The translations under genes were made by a program, and so were the position numbers. From Paeniroseomonas aquatica (GTDB lineage Bacteria > Pseudomonadota > Alphaproteobacteria > Acetobacterales > Acetobacteraceae): DNA of 64,000 bases. The DNA lies in NCBI RefSeq assembly GCF_030409335.1, contig NZ_JAUFPN010000183.1, forward strand, positions 1-64,000, given 5' to 3'. Numbering within the stretch: the first letter of the stretch is position 1; every line of letters starts with the position of its first letter. Positions 25,196 to 34,353 of the stretch are shown here, piece after piece. The notes under the pieces were generated by a model. That model ran no database searches, was not told where the DNA came from, and was given only the letters and a program-made list of their open reading frames with translations.

Positions 25196-25873
25196 ATGAC
25201 CCCACCCTCCCCGCCGCCTTCGGTCCCCGCCTTCCCCCTGCCGCCGCCCTGGGCCGTCGCCGGGCTGGCCGCGCTGGTGGAACAGGACCCCCGCCTCGGC
25301 GCCATCGAGCCCGCCGCCGGGCCGCTGCCCTGGCGCAGCCGCGCCCCCGGCTTCCCCGGCCTGCTCAGGACCATCTGCGGCCAGCAGATCAGCAACCAGG
25401 CGGCCGGGGCGATCTGGCGGCGGCTGGCCGCCCTGCCCGGAGCGCTGGAGCCGGCCGGGCTGCTGGCGCTCGACGACGCGATGCTCTGCGGCGTCGCCGG
25501 GCTGTCGCGGCCGAAGGCGGCGCATGCCCGGTCGCTGGCCGCCGCCTGCCTCGACGGCCGGCTGGACTTCGCCGGGCTGGCCGCGCTGGGCGATGCCGCG
25601 GCCGTCGCGCATATCGCGGCGGTGAAGGGGCTCGGCCCCTGGACCGCCGAGGTGCACCTGCTCTTCGCCGAGCAGCGGCCGGACATCTTCCCGAGCGGCG
25701 ACCTGGCGCTGGCCGCCAGCGCGGCGCAGCTCCTGGGGCTGGAGGCCCGGCCGCCGCCCAGGGCGCTGGCGGCGCTGGCGCTGGGCTGGGCGCCCTGGCG
25801 GTCGCTGGCGGCGCGGCTGCTCTGGCACCACTGGCGGCACGTGACCGGGCGGCCGGCGGTGGAGGATCCGTGA
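25196..25873 (+). CDS. DNA-3-methyladenine glycosylase II family (AlkA-type HhH-GPD)
   Basis: 225 aa. It carries the HhH-GPD fold: CGQQISNQAAGAIWRRL (61-77), the helix-hairpin-helix VKGLGPWTAE (143-152) and the catalytic Asp D169 in FPSGDLALAAS. It lacks the extra N-terminal domain of E. coli AlkA, as in many bacterial short forms. It would excise alkylated purines from DNA. The ATG at 25196 is the first plausible start after the promoter region. Convergent with the molybdopterin oxidoreductase gene with 25 nt between stops. Confidence 0.85.
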   Translation: MTPPSPPPSVPAFPLPPPWAVAGLAALVEQDPRLGAIEPAAGPLPWRSRAPGFPGLLRTICGQQISNQAAGAIWRRLAALPGALEPAGLLALDDAMLCGVAGLSRPKAAHARSLAAACLDGRLDFAGLAALGDAAAVAHIAAVKGLGPWTAEVHLLFAEQRPDIFPSGDLALAASAAQLLGLEARPPPRALAALALGWAPWRSLAARLLWHHWRHVTGRPAVEDP

Positions 25874-25898
25874 CGCCGGACCGGCGCCCACCCTCGCC

Positions 25899-28037
25899 TC
25901 AGGCCGGCACCCGGCAGACCCGGCAGGGGATGGCGCCGGTATCGACCGAGCCGCTCACCGGGTCGGTCGGGCCGGTATAGGAGAGCGCGGCGTTGACGTT
26001 GACGTCGAGCGCGCCGAACTCCGGCCCCGGCGCCTCCGGCCGCCACCAGCCGACGCCGGTGGTCAGCACGCCGGGACGGGTGCGGTCGGTGATGGCCGCC
26101 TTCAGCCGCACCGGGCCGGCGCCGCCCGGTGTCTCGACCCGTACCCAGTCGCCCTCGCCGATGCCGTAATCGGCAGCGGTCTCGGGATGCACATGCACCC
26201 TGGGGTCGGGCGAGACCTTCCGCGCCCAGGCCTGCTCGCGGAAGCGGGAATGGTGGTAGGTCTTCTCCCGGATGCCGGTCTGCAGCCGCAGCGGGAAGCC
26301 CGGCGCCGGCGCGGCTCGGTCGAGCGGCGGGACGTAGTCCGGCAGCGGGTCCTGCCCGGCGCGTTCCAGCAGCACCGAATGCAGCTCGACCTTGCCGGTC
26401 GGGGTGGCGAAGACCTGCCGGTCGAAATCGCCCATGGTGTAGTCGAACTGGGCGAAGCCGTCGCGCCGCAGCGCCTCCAGCGAGACGCCGGAGTCGCCGA
26501 TCAGGAAGGCGTTGAACGCCGCCTTGTCCCGCCAGGGCAGCAGCTCGGCGGTGACCGCGCCGCGCGCCCGCATCCGGTCGAGCAGGCCGACGGCGATGGT
26601 GAGGTCGCAGCGCGCCTCCCCCACCGGCGGGGCGACGGCGGCGGTATAGGTGATGCACGGCCCCTTCGGGCTCAGCGCGACCTCCTCCTCCTCCAGCCCG
26701 GTGGTCTTCGGCAGCACCAGGTCGGCCACGGCGGCGGTCGGCGTCATGGTCTGGGCCGCGACGCAGAGGAAGTCGAGCGAGGCCAGCGCCCGCAGGGTCC
26801 GCCGGGTATCCGGGTACATGACGGCGATGTTCACGCCGCTGGCGACCATCGCCCGCACCGGATAGGGCGTGCCGGTCAGCATCGCCTCCAGCACCGAGGA
26901 ATTGTGGCAGGCGGTCTGCCAGCCGCCCGGCCCGGCCCAGAGGGGAAAGCGGTCGGCGCCGATGGTCCGCCGCTCGACCGCTTCGGGCAGCCGGAAGCGG
27001 GGGTCGTGCAGCAGGTCCATCCAGGTGCGGAAGCCGGGCGGGCGCTTCGAGCGGCGGTTGCCGCCGGGCCGGTCGAGGTTGCCGCTGATGGCGACCAGCG
27101 CGTGGAAGGCGCGGAAGGTCTGCACCCCGTTGCTGGCGGCATCGATGCCATGGCCGGAGACGAAGCAGGCGGGCCCGGCGGCGTAGTATTCTGCCGCCCG
27201 GCGGATATCGGCCGCCGGCACGCCGGTGATCGCGGCCGCGACCTCGGGCGTGTAGCGGGCGGCGCGTTCGGCGAGCGCCGCGAAGCCATGGGTGTGGCGG
27301 GCGACGAAGTCGCGGTCCCAGGCGCCCTCGACGACCAGGTGCCGGATCATCGCCAGGGCGATGGCGGCATCGGTGCCCGGCTCCGGCCGCAGCCAGAGGT
27401 CGGCGAGCTCGGCCGCCTGGGTGCGGAAGGGGTCGATCACCACCACCCGGGCGCCGCGCGCCTTGGCCCGCTTCAGCTCGATCCATTGCGGCGGGTCGGC
27501 AGCGGCCGGATTGCGCCCGACCAGCAGGACGCAGGCGGCATTGGGGATGTCCTCGCCGCCGGTGATGGCGAGGCCGGTGACCTTGTCGCTGACCCCGCGG
27601 CAGCCGCCGCAGAGGTCCTGGTTGATCATCCAGTTGGGCGAGCCGAGCGAGCGCATGAGCAGCGCCATGACCGCGCCGCGGCTGAAGGCGGCGCCGCTGA
27701 CCGCGCCCACCAGGGAGGGCGCGCCGTAGCGCGCCCGGGTCTCGGCGAAGCGGTCCGCCATCTCGTCGAGGGCGCTGTCCCAGCTCACCCGCTCCCATTG
27801 GCCGGAGCCGCGGGGGCCGATGCGGCGGAGCGGATGGGTCAGGCGGGCGTCCTGGTAGGTCGCCTCCGGCAGCGCCCGGATGCCCTTGACGCAGAAGGCG
27901 CCGGCCGAGACCGGGCTGGCCGGGTTGGGCGCCACCTTCAGCACCCGCCCGTCGGCGCCGAGGCTGACCAGGGAGCCGCAATAGGCCGAGCATTCCCAGC
28001 AGGTGCTCGGCAGGATCCGGTGGGTCGCCTCGTTCAT
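25899..28037 (-). CDS. molybdopterin-dependent oxidoreductase (DMSO reductase superfamily)
   Basis: 712 aa. The N-terminal Fe-S signature is C13-x2-C16-x3-C20-x28-C49, as in formate dehydrogenase/NarB/assimilatory enzymes. Candidate Mo ligands lie in NQDLCGGCRG (C143 or C146). Central blocks with GRNPAAADPPQW and SGHGIDAASNGVQ and the C-terminal molydopterin dinucleotide-binding domain (GIREKTYHHSRFREQAWA, VHVHPETAADYGIGEGDWVRVETPGG) are present. No Tat signal, so it is probably cytoplasmic. No electron-transfer subunit lies nearby. The substrate is unknown. The start at 28037 is the Met just before the Fe-S segment. Confidence 0.84.
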   Translation of the reverse strand: MNEATHRILPSTCWECSAYCGSLVSLGADGRVLKVAPNPASPVSAGAFCVKGIRALPEATYQDARLTHPLRRIGPRGSGQWERVSWDSALDEMADRFAETRARYGAPSLVGAVSGAAFSRGAVMALLMRSLGSPNWMINQDLCGGCRGVSDKVTGLAITGGEDIPNAACVLLVGRNPAAADPPQWIELKRAKARGARVVVIDPFRTQAAELADLWLRPEPGTDAAIALAMIRHLVVEGAWDRDFVARHTHGFAALAERAARYTPEVAAAITGVPAADIRRAAEYYAAGPACFVSGHGIDAASNGVQTFRAFHALVAISGNLDRPGGNRRSKRPPGFRTWMDLLHDPRFRLPEAVERRTIGADRFPLWAGPGGWQTACHNSSVLEAMLTGTPYPVRAMVASGVNIAVMYPDTRRTLRALASLDFLCVAAQTMTPTAAVADLVLPKTTGLEEEEVALSPKGPCITYTAAVAPPVGEARCDLTIAVGLLDRMRARGAVTAELLPWRDKAAFNAFLIGDSGVSLEALRRDGFAQFDYTMGDFDRQVFATPTGKVELHSVLLERAGQDPLPDYVPPLDRAAPAPGFPLRLQTGIREKTYHHSRFREQAWARKVSPDPRVHVHPETAADYGIGEGDWVRVETPGGAGPVRLKAAITDRTRPGVLTTGVGWWRPEAPGPEFGALDVNVNAALSYTGPTDPVSGSVDTGAIPCRVCRVPA

Positions 28038-28110
28038 GCGCCGTGCTCCGCTCCGCCGGCCCCATCGGGGCATGGCGGCGGCCGGGGCACAAGGCCCTCG
28101 GCGCCGGGGC

Positions 28111-28473
28111 TCAGGGCTCCATCAGGATGGATTCGAGCGGCCAGGGGATGGTCTCGCCCTCGACGATGAAGTCGACCTCGCCCTCATCCTCGCCGTCCCA
28201 GGCCCGGGCCAGCGCCAGGCCGATCACCGGCAGCCAGGAGGAGGCGCCGAGCGCGGCGGTGACATGGGCATTCAGCGTCCCCCGCTCGTCGTGCAGGCGG
28301 CGGACGTGGCGCGCCCAGATGCGCTCGCCCATGGTGCCCTCGCCGTCCGAGACCTCGGCGGTGATGATCCGCAGCACCTCCCGCACCCGGCCGTCGGTGC
28401 GGATCAGCCGGGCGATGCGCCAGGGCTCGTCGGCGGTGTTGTAGGCGGTGTACTCCGGCTCGATCGGGATCAT
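28111..28473 (-). CDS. small acidic protein of unknown function
   Basis: 120 aa, rich in Glu and Asp, no signal peptide. It starts MIPIEPEYTAYNTADEPWRIARLIRTD and contains a block WARHVRRLHDERGTLNAHV and a C-terminal FIVEGETIPWPLESIL. I do not recognise the family. An AGAGAGG-like ribosome site lies just before the ATG at 28473, and the gene sits in a run of same-strand genes between dihydropyrimidinase and the molybdopterin enzyme (gaps about 70 nt each side). It may be a metabolism-linked accessory protein; no function is claimed. Confidence 0.6.
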   Translation of the reverse strand: MIPIEPEYTAYNTADEPWRIARLIRTDGRVREVLRIITAEVSDGEGTMGERIWARHVRRLHDERGTLNAHVTAALGASSWLPVIGLALARAWDGEDEGEVDFIVEGETIPWPLESILMEP

Positions 28474-28507
28474 GGCAACCTCTCTCAATCCTGACGGCCG
28501 GTTCGGA

Positions 28508-28531
28508 CCGCGGCGCCTCCCGGCGCCGCGG
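28508..28531 (-). terminator. hairpin after dihydropyrimidinase
   Basis: Perfect 10-bp stem CCGCGGCGCC (28508-28517) and GGCGCCGCGG (28522-28531) with a 4-nt loop, 14 nt past the dihydropyrimidinase stop. It may separate that gene from the small downstream gene or merely attenuate transcription. Confidence 0.45.
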
Positions 28532-28544
28532 CCACCGGGCCGCC

Positions 28545-30035
28545 CTATTCCAGCCGTGGCGCGGCGTCGAACCCATCCGGCAGCAGCCCGCGCGGGGCGA
28601 TGAAGTCGTAGGGGCCGCGGGCGAGGAAGCGGCCGGTGCCGGGCTCGGCCTGGACCACCCCGTCCCGCATCACCACCGTGCCGCGGCGGACCGTGGCGAC
28701 CGGCCAGCCGGTGACCTCCAGCCCCTCGTAGGGCGTGTAGTCGATGGCGTGCTGCATCAGCGCGTTGGTGATGGTGACCTTCTTCTTCGGGTCCCAGAGC
28801 GCGAGGTCGGCATCGCCGCCGATGGCGATGGCGCCCTTGCGCGGTGCCAGCCCCATCAGCCGGGCCGGGTTGGTCGCGGTCAGCCGGACGAAGTGGTCGA
28901 GGCTGATGCGGCCCTTCGAGACCCCCTCGCTGAACAGGATCGGCAGCCGGGCGGCGAGGCCGGGGATGCCGTTCGGGATGTCGCGGAAGGGCACCGCCGT
29001 CCCGCCCGCCTGCTTGCCCGCGCCGGGCCGGTGCATGCTGAAGCCGCAATGGTCGGAGGAGACCACGTCGAGCGTCCCGCGCCGGATCATCTCCCAGACC
29101 CGGCCCTGCTCCTCGGCGGAGCGCGGGCTCGGGCTGCACATGTAGGCGGCGCCGTCGAAGCCGGGCCGGTCCATGTCCGCGGCGGCCAGCGCCAGGTACT
29201 GCGGGCAGGTCTCGCCCCAGACCTTCACGCCGCGGTGCTGGGCGCGGGCGATCTCCTCGGCCGCCTCGGCGCAGCTCACGTGGAAGACCTGGATCGGCTG
29301 GTCCACCAGCTCGGCGAGCGCGATGGCGCGGTGCGTCGCCTCCCGCTCCACCACGGGCGGGCGCGACCAGGCATGGTATTTCGGCGCGGTGAGGCCCGCC
29401 TTGAGCAGGGCCTCGGTCCGCCAATTGATCGCGGCGTAATTCTCGCAATGCACCGTCACCAGGCAACCATGGCGCCGGGCTGTGACCAGAACCTTAAGGA
29501 AGGCCTCATCGCTGAGGTGCAGCGGCTCATAGGTGAGGAATACCTTGAGGCTGCGGATGCCGCGGGCGACGACCTCGGGCACTTCGCGCTCCAGCACGTC
29601 GTCGGTCGCGTCGCTGATGATCTGGTGGAAGCTGTAGTCCACCATGCCGCGCGCCGCCCGCGCCTCGTAGTCGGCCAGCCGCGGCAGGATCCCCTCGCCC
29701 TTCCACTGCGGCACGAAGCAGACCACGCTGGTGGTGCCGCCGGCGAAGGCGGAGACGCTGGCGGAGCCGAAGCTCTCCTCCTGCACCGTCACCTCGGTCG
29801 CGGGCGCGCCGCCGGCGCTGGTATAGCCGCCGCGGGACGGCTCCTCGATGTGGCAATGGGTGTCGACGCCGCCCGGCAGCACCAGCAGCCCACCGGCATC
29901 GAGCGTCGCGGCGCCGCCCGGGATGCTTTCGGCCAGGGCGACGATCCGCCCGCCGCGGATGCCGATGTCGCAGCGCATGGTGCCGAGCCCGCTGGCCACC
30001 GTGCCGCCGCGCACCACGAGGTCGTAGTCCGCCAT
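28545..30035 (-). CDS. hydA: dihydropyrimidinase / D-hydantoinase
   Basis: 496 aa cyclic amidohydrolase. The metal centre is complete: H60-x-H62 in DTHCHIEEP, the carboxylated lysine K164 in SLKVFLTY, H196 in HCEN, H252 in HVSC and D328 in SSDHCG. It opens the ring of dihydropyrimidines (reductive pyrimidine catabolism) or hydantoins. The start at 30035 is the Met before ADYDLVVRGG. No dihydropyrimidine dehydrogenase or beta-ureidopropionase lies in the window, but a beta-alanine:pyruvate-type transaminase (11.6 kb), a hydantoin-racemase-like protein (8.5 kb) and an amidase (49.6 kb) could belong to related pathways, which is inference. Confidence 0.9.
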   Translation of the reverse strand: MADYDLVVRGGTVASGLGTMRCDIGIRGGRIVALAESIPGGAATLDAGGLLVLPGGVDTHCHIEEPSRGGYTSAGGAPATEVTVQEESFGSASVSAFAGGTTSVVCFVPQWKGEGILPRLADYEARAARGMVDYSFHQIISDATDDVLEREVPEVVARGIRSLKVFLTYEPLHLSDEAFLKVLVTARRHGCLVTVHCENYAAINWRTEALLKAGLTAPKYHAWSRPPVVEREATHRAIALAELVDQPIQVFHVSCAEAAEEIARAQHRGVKVWGETCPQYLALAAADMDRPGFDGAAYMCSPSPRSAEEQGRVWEMIRRGTLDVVSSDHCGFSMHRPGAGKQAGGTAVPFRDIPNGIPGLAARLPILFSEGVSKGRISLDHFVRLTATNPARLMGLAPRKGAIAIGGDADLALWDPKKKVTITNALMQHAIDYTPYEGLEVTGWPVATVRRGTVVMRDGVVQAEPGTGRFLARGPYDFIAPRGLLPDGFDAAPRLE

Positions 30036-30135
30036 GTCCCATCCTCCACGAAACCGTGCGGATGATGCGGCCGGGACCGCCATGGCGTCCATCCGCCCGG
30101 CCCGACCGCCGGGCGGGGCGGAAGCCCGGGGTCAT

Positions 30136-30160
30136 GGCCCGCGCCGCGGGGGCGCGGGCC
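30136..30160 (-). terminator. hairpin closing the trehalose/glucan operon
   Basis: Perfect 10-bp stem GGCCCGCGCC (30136-30145) and GGCGCGGGCC (30151-30160) with a 5-nt loop, starting 6 nt beyond the otsA stop on the minus strand. It is the only strong hairpin found at an end of the eight-gene operon. Confidence 0.55.
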
Positions 30161-30166
30161 GCGGCC

Positions 30167-31573
30167 TCAGGCCATGCCGGCGACCGGCAGCCGTTCAAGC
30201 CCATCCGGGGTCAGCGCCCGGAGGAAGTCCTCGCCCCAGCCCTCCGGCGTCGCCCCGGCGATCGCCTGCCAGCTCGCCCACCAGCGCTCCTGCCGCTCGG
30301 CCAGCGGCATGTCGAGCGCCCGGTGGATCGCCTCGGCCATGCCCTCGGCGTCATGCGGGTTGACCAGCAGGGCGGAGCCGAGCTGCGCCGCCGCGCCGGC
30401 GAAGCGCGACAGCACCAGCACGCCCGGGTCGGCCGGGTCCTGCGCGGCGACGTATTCCTTGGCGACCAGGTTCATGCCGTCGCGCAGCGGCGTCACCAGC
30501 CCGACCTTGGCCAGCCGCATGAAGCCCGCGATGGTGTCGCGGCTCTGCGGCCGCGCTAGCAGGCGGAGCGGCAGCCAGTCGGGCTCGCCGAACTCGCTGT
30601 TGATGCTGCCCGCGGCACTGTCCACCTCGGCCCGCAGCCGGCGATAGGCCAGCACGTCCTCGCGCGAGGGGGCGGCGATCTGCAGCATGGTCGCGCTGCG
30701 GGCCGGCCGGCGGGAGATGACCCGGCGGAAGGCCTCCAGCCGCTCCGGCAGGCCCTTGGTCGGGTCCAGCCGGTCGATGCCGAGCAGCAGGGCCTGGCCG
30801 CGCAGCGACTGCGCCAACAGCCGGGTCGGCTCCAGCCCGACCTGGGCCGCTGCGGTGGCGGCGAATTCGCTGGCGGCGATCTCGGCCGGGAAGACGCCGA
30901 GATGGACCTCGCGGCCGCCCATCTCCATCGTCTGGTCGCCGGTCCGCATGGCGCCGGCCAGCTCGGTCGCGGTGGCGGCGAAATTGTCGCGGTCGGTCGC
31001 GGTCTGGAAGCCGATGAGGTCGGAGGCGAGCACGTCCTGCACCAGGCCGCGGATCCCCGGGGCGACCGCGACCGCTTCCGGCCCCGGGAAGGGCACGTGC
31101 AGGAAGAAGCCGGTCGGGTTGTCGACGCCCTGGGCCCGCAGCGCCCCGGGCAGGGACATCAGATGGTAGTCGTGCACCCAGATGCGGTCGTCGTCGCGCA
31201 GCAGCGGCACCAGGTTGTCGGCGAAGCGGTGGTTGACCTTGCGGTAGGTCTCGAGGTCCTGCCGGCGGAAGACCATCAGGTGCGGCAGGGCATGCAGCAT
31301 CGGCCAGAGCACGCCGTTGGAATAGCCGGTGTAGTAGCCCCGGTGCTCGGCCTCGGTCAGGTCGAGGGTGGCATAGCCCACCGCCCCGCGCTGGGCGAAG
31401 GCGGGCGGCGCATGGTCCCCGCCGGCGGTCTCGGTGACCGCCCCGCTCCAGCCGAACCACAATCCGCCACGGCGCTGCATCAGCCCGAGCAGCGCCACCG
31501 CCAGCCCACCGGCATGCCCGGCATTGCCGGCCGGCACGGGAACCCGGTTGGAGACGACGACGATACGGCTCAT
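30167..31573 (-). CDS. otsA: trehalose-6-phosphate synthase (UDP-forming), GT20
   Basis: 468 aa, full length. Substrate-site residues typical of OtsA are present: R10 in SNRVP, the GG at 22-23 (AGGLAVAL), HDYH at 134-137 and the GIDRLDPTKGLPERL segment (265-279) with R268 and K273, plus DGMNLVAKEY near the C-terminus. It joins UDP-glucose and glucose-6-phosphate to trehalose-6-phosphate. It is the last gene of the operon; its ATG overlaps the treY stop by 4 bp. The partner phosphatase OtsB is not in the window, so T6P would need a phosphatase encoded elsewhere, or T6P may itself act as a signal (inference). Confidence 0.95.
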   Translation of the reverse strand: MSRIVVVSNRVPVPAGNAGHAGGLAVALLGLMQRRGGLWFGWSGAVTETAGGDHAPPAFAQRGAVGYATLDLTEAEHRGYYTGYSNGVLWPMLHALPHLMVFRRQDLETYRKVNHRFADNLVPLLRDDDRIWVHDYHLMSLPGALRAQGVDNPTGFFLHVPFPGPEAVAVAPGIRGLVQDVLASDLIGFQTATDRDNFAATATELAGAMRTGDQTMEMGGREVHLGVFPAEIAASEFAATAAAQVGLEPTRLLAQSLRGQALLLGIDRLDPTKGLPERLEAFRRVISRRPARSATMLQIAAPSREDVLAYRRLRAEVDSAAGSINSEFGEPDWLPLRLLARPQSRDTIAGFMRLAKVGLVTPLRDGMNLVAKEYVAAQDPADPGVLVLSRFAGAAAQLGSALLVNPHDAEGMAEAIHRALDMPLAERQERWWASWQAIAGATPEGWGEDFLRALTPDGLERLPVAGMA

Positions 31574-34353
31574 CCCACCTCCAGCAGCGCCACCGGCAGG
31601 CGGGCCAGAAGGTCGGCCAGGGGCAGGCGATCCGCCCCTTCACTCCCTTCGTGGGTTATGCCGCTCAAGACGTCCCGCCAACGTTGCGCCATGATACCAC
31701 GCGGCAGGACGAGTTCGGTTCCGCCCCATTCCGCGGCCGGGACAAGCGGCAGCGGTGCGTCGCCGACCAGCGCGGCCGGCAGGCGGGTGGCGACGGCGAT
31801 GACCACGCCGTCCTTGTGGACCCGGGCGAAGGCCAGGACATGGGCGGCCTGGGGGCCTTCGGCCACCAGCGGCAGGTAGTCCCCCTCGACGAAGATCGCC
31901 GGTCTCGCGGCCCGCAGCGCCAGCGCCCGTGCCAGGATGGCCTGCTTGATGCGGCCGTCCCGCCAGGACTGCAGCAGCTCGGCCGGCGCCGCCGCCGCCT
32001 CCACCGCGACCCGGCGGGCGTCCCAGTCCACCGGGCGGCGGTTGTCGGGGTCGACCAGGCTGAGGTCCCAGAACTCGGTCCCCTGGTACAGGTCGGGCAC
32101 CCCGGGCGCGGCGCAGCGGAGCAGCGTCTGCGCCAGGCCGTTCACCGCGCCGGCGACGGCGATGCGGCCGGCGAAGGCCGCCACCTCCCCGCGCAGGTGG
32201 CTGGCGCGGTCGGCCGCCATGCAGGTGAAGACGAAGTCGCGGCAGGCGGTCTCGTACTCGGCATTGGGCACCGCCCATTCGGTGCGGCGCTTGGCCTCGC
32301 GCAGCGCCTTCTCCTGCCAGGCGACCACCCGCTCGAGGAACTCATTCACCCCGGCCTCGTCCTCGGGGTCGAGGTCCAGAGGCCAGGCGCCGACCAGGGT
32401 CTGGTAGAGCATGAGCTGGGCGCTCATCCCCGGCGCGGCGCCGTCGCTCAGCTCCTTGCGGAGCTGCGAGTTCAGCCGGGTCCAGCGATGCACCGCGGTC
32501 GCCCATTCCTCCGGGATCTCCGACAGCACCGCGAGCCGGGCGCGGACATCCTCGCCGCGCTTGTGGTCATGCGTCGCGGTCGCCAGCAGGGCGCGGGGGA
32601 AGTTCTTGGCCCGCGCCTTGGCGGCGCCGTGGAAGCCAGCTGGGGTCACCGCGAAGCGGGCGGGGTCGGAGCCGACCTCGTTGCGCGAGATCAGCCGGCC
32701 GTAGCGGTAGAAGGCGGTGTCCTCGACGCTTTTCGCCGCGACCGGGGCCGAGAGCTGCTGGAACCGCACCGCGGCCGAGAGCCGCTCCCGCCGCAGGCTT
32801 GGCGCCAGGCTGCGCGGCGGCTCGCCGCCGAGCCAGCCGTCGAGCAGGTCGATCAGCGGCCGGTCGGCGGCGCGGATGGTCCGCCGGGCGCCGGCCAGCG
32901 CCCAGTCGAGGATGCGCTTGTCGTCCTCGCTGCGGCCGCCGGTCGAGATGTACAGGCGATAGATCGGGAAATGCACCAGCACCTCCACCAGGGCGCGGCG
33001 CAGCGCGGTCAGGGTGAAGTCCCGCGTCACTAGGTCGCGGCCGGCGACCCGCTTCAGCGCCGCCGCGGTGGCGTTCAGCTCGGAGGCGAGGTTGTCCCGC
33101 AGGATCTGCCGCCGGGCCTCGCGCGCCTCGGCCTCGAAATGCGGCGAGCGGCCGGTGCTCTCGGTCCAGAGCGTGGTCAGCGGCGCCTCGCCGGCGGGGT
33201 CGTGCAGCACGCCGCTGGCCTCGTCCATGAAGTCGTAGCCGGTGGTGCCGTCGACCAGCCAGTCGGTCCGGAGCGATTCGAAGGGCGCCAGGATCTTCTC
33301 GACCCAGACCAGCGGCGCCTGGTCCGGCCGCACCGTCTGCATGCGGCGATAGAGCTTGCGGCAATAGCTGCGGGGGTCGGCGAGGCCGTCGATATGGTCG
33401 ATCCGCACGCCGTCGATGTCGCCATCGGCATAGAGCTTCAGGATCAGCTCATGCGTCGCGTCGAAGACCTCCGGCAGCTCGACCCTGAGGCCGGCGAGCG
33501 AGGTGATGTCGAAGAAGCGGCGCCAGTTGATCTCGTCGGCCGCGGCGCGCCACCAGACCAAGCGGTAATGCTGGCGCTCCAGCAGCCGGTGCAGGCGATC
33601 GCGCCCGGCCTCCTCCAGGGGGTCGAAGGCGGCGATCGCCGCCTCGATCCGGGTGGCGCCGGCGCGGGTGCTGGCGAGCTCGACCAGGGCCTGCTGCCCC
33701 TGGGCGGCGGCGCTGCGGGCGGCGCTGCGGTCGCGGAGATGCAGCCCGATGCGGCCGAATTCCTGCGCCAGATCCTCGAGCGCCGGATCGCCGCCGCCGC
33801 GCAGCACGTGGGTGTAGTGCTGCGGCGCGATCGGGAAGCGGTGCTCGTAGTACTGCACGAAGAACTGGCCGGTGGCGGTATCGAATTGCAGGGTCAGCGC
33901 GCCGGAGGCGAGTGCCTCGCCATAGGGGGCACCGAGGAAGGGCGCCAGCATCCGGTTGTGCAGGGCGCGATCCGGCGGCTCCCAGTCGATGTCGAAGAAG
34001 CCGGCGTAGGGGCTCTGCCGGCCCCATTCGAGCACGTCGAGCCACCAGGCGTTGTCGGCGCCGCCGACCCCCATGTGGTTCGGCACGATGTCGAGGATGA
34101 GGCCGAGGTTCGCCGCCTTCAGCGCCGCGACGAGCCGGGCGAGCGCCGCCTCGCCGCCCAGCTCCGGGTTGATCCGGCCATGGTCGACGATGTCGTAGCC
34201 ATGGGTCGAGCCGGGCCGCGCCTTCAGGATCGGCGAGGCATAGAGGTGGCTGATCCCGAGCCGGGCGAAATAGGGGACGAGGGGGACGGCATCGTCGAGG
34301 GTGAAGCCCGCATGGAACTGGAGGCGGGCGGTCGCGGTCAGCGGCAGGGACAT
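31570..34353 (-). CDS. treY: malto-oligosyltrehalose synthase
   Basis: 927 aa, within the longer range for TreY. GH13 barrel with substrate-binding LYASPILKARPGSTHGYDIVDH (residues 37-58), PNHMGV, nucleophile D319 in GVRIDHIDGL and acid/base E352 in VWVEKILAP. A large helical insertion domain lies between, as usual. It converts the reducing end of an alpha-1,4-glucan chain into an alpha,alpha-1,1 (trehalosyl) end, the first TreY/TreZ step. The start at 34353 shares one base with the malQ stop (TGATG). It overlaps otsA by 4 bp downstream. Confidence 0.95.
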   Translation of the reverse strand: MSLPLTATARLQFHAGFTLDDAVPLVPYFARLGISHLYASPILKARPGSTHGYDIVDHGRINPELGGEAALARLVAALKAANLGLILDIVPNHMGVGGADNAWWLDVLEWGRQSPYAGFFDIDWEPPDRALHNRMLAPFLGAPYGEALASGALTLQFDTATGQFFVQYYEHRFPIAPQHYTHVLRGGGDPALEDLAQEFGRIGLHLRDRSAARSAAAQGQQALVELASTRAGATRIEAAIAAFDPLEEAGRDRLHRLLERQHYRLVWWRAAADEINWRRFFDITSLAGLRVELPEVFDATHELILKLYADGDIDGVRIDHIDGLADPRSYCRKLYRRMQTVRPDQAPLVWVEKILAPFESLRTDWLVDGTTGYDFMDEASGVLHDPAGEAPLTTLWTESTGRSPHFEAEAREARRQILRDNLASELNATAAALKRVAGRDLVTRDFTLTALRRALVEVLVHFPIYRLYISTGGRSEDDKRILDWALAGARRTIRAADRPLIDLLDGWLGGEPPRSLAPSLRRERLSAAVRFQQLSAPVAAKSVEDTAFYRYGRLISRNEVGSDPARFAVTPAGFHGAAKARAKNFPRALLATATHDHKRGEDVRARLAVLSEIPEEWATAVHRWTRLNSQLRKELSDGAAPGMSAQLMLYQTLVGAWPLDLDPEDEAGVNEFLERVVAWQEKALREAKRRTEWAVPNAEYETACRDFVFTCMAADRASHLRGEVAAFAGRIAVAGAVNGLAQTLLRCAAPGVPDLYQGTEFWDLSLVDPDNRRPVDWDARRVAVEAAAAPAELLQSWRDGRIKQAILARALALRAARPAIFVEGDYLPLVAEGPQAAHVLAFARVHKDGVVIAVATRLPAALVGDAPLPLVPAAEWGGTELVLPRGIMAQRWRDVLSGITHEGSEGADRLPLADLLARLPVALLEVG

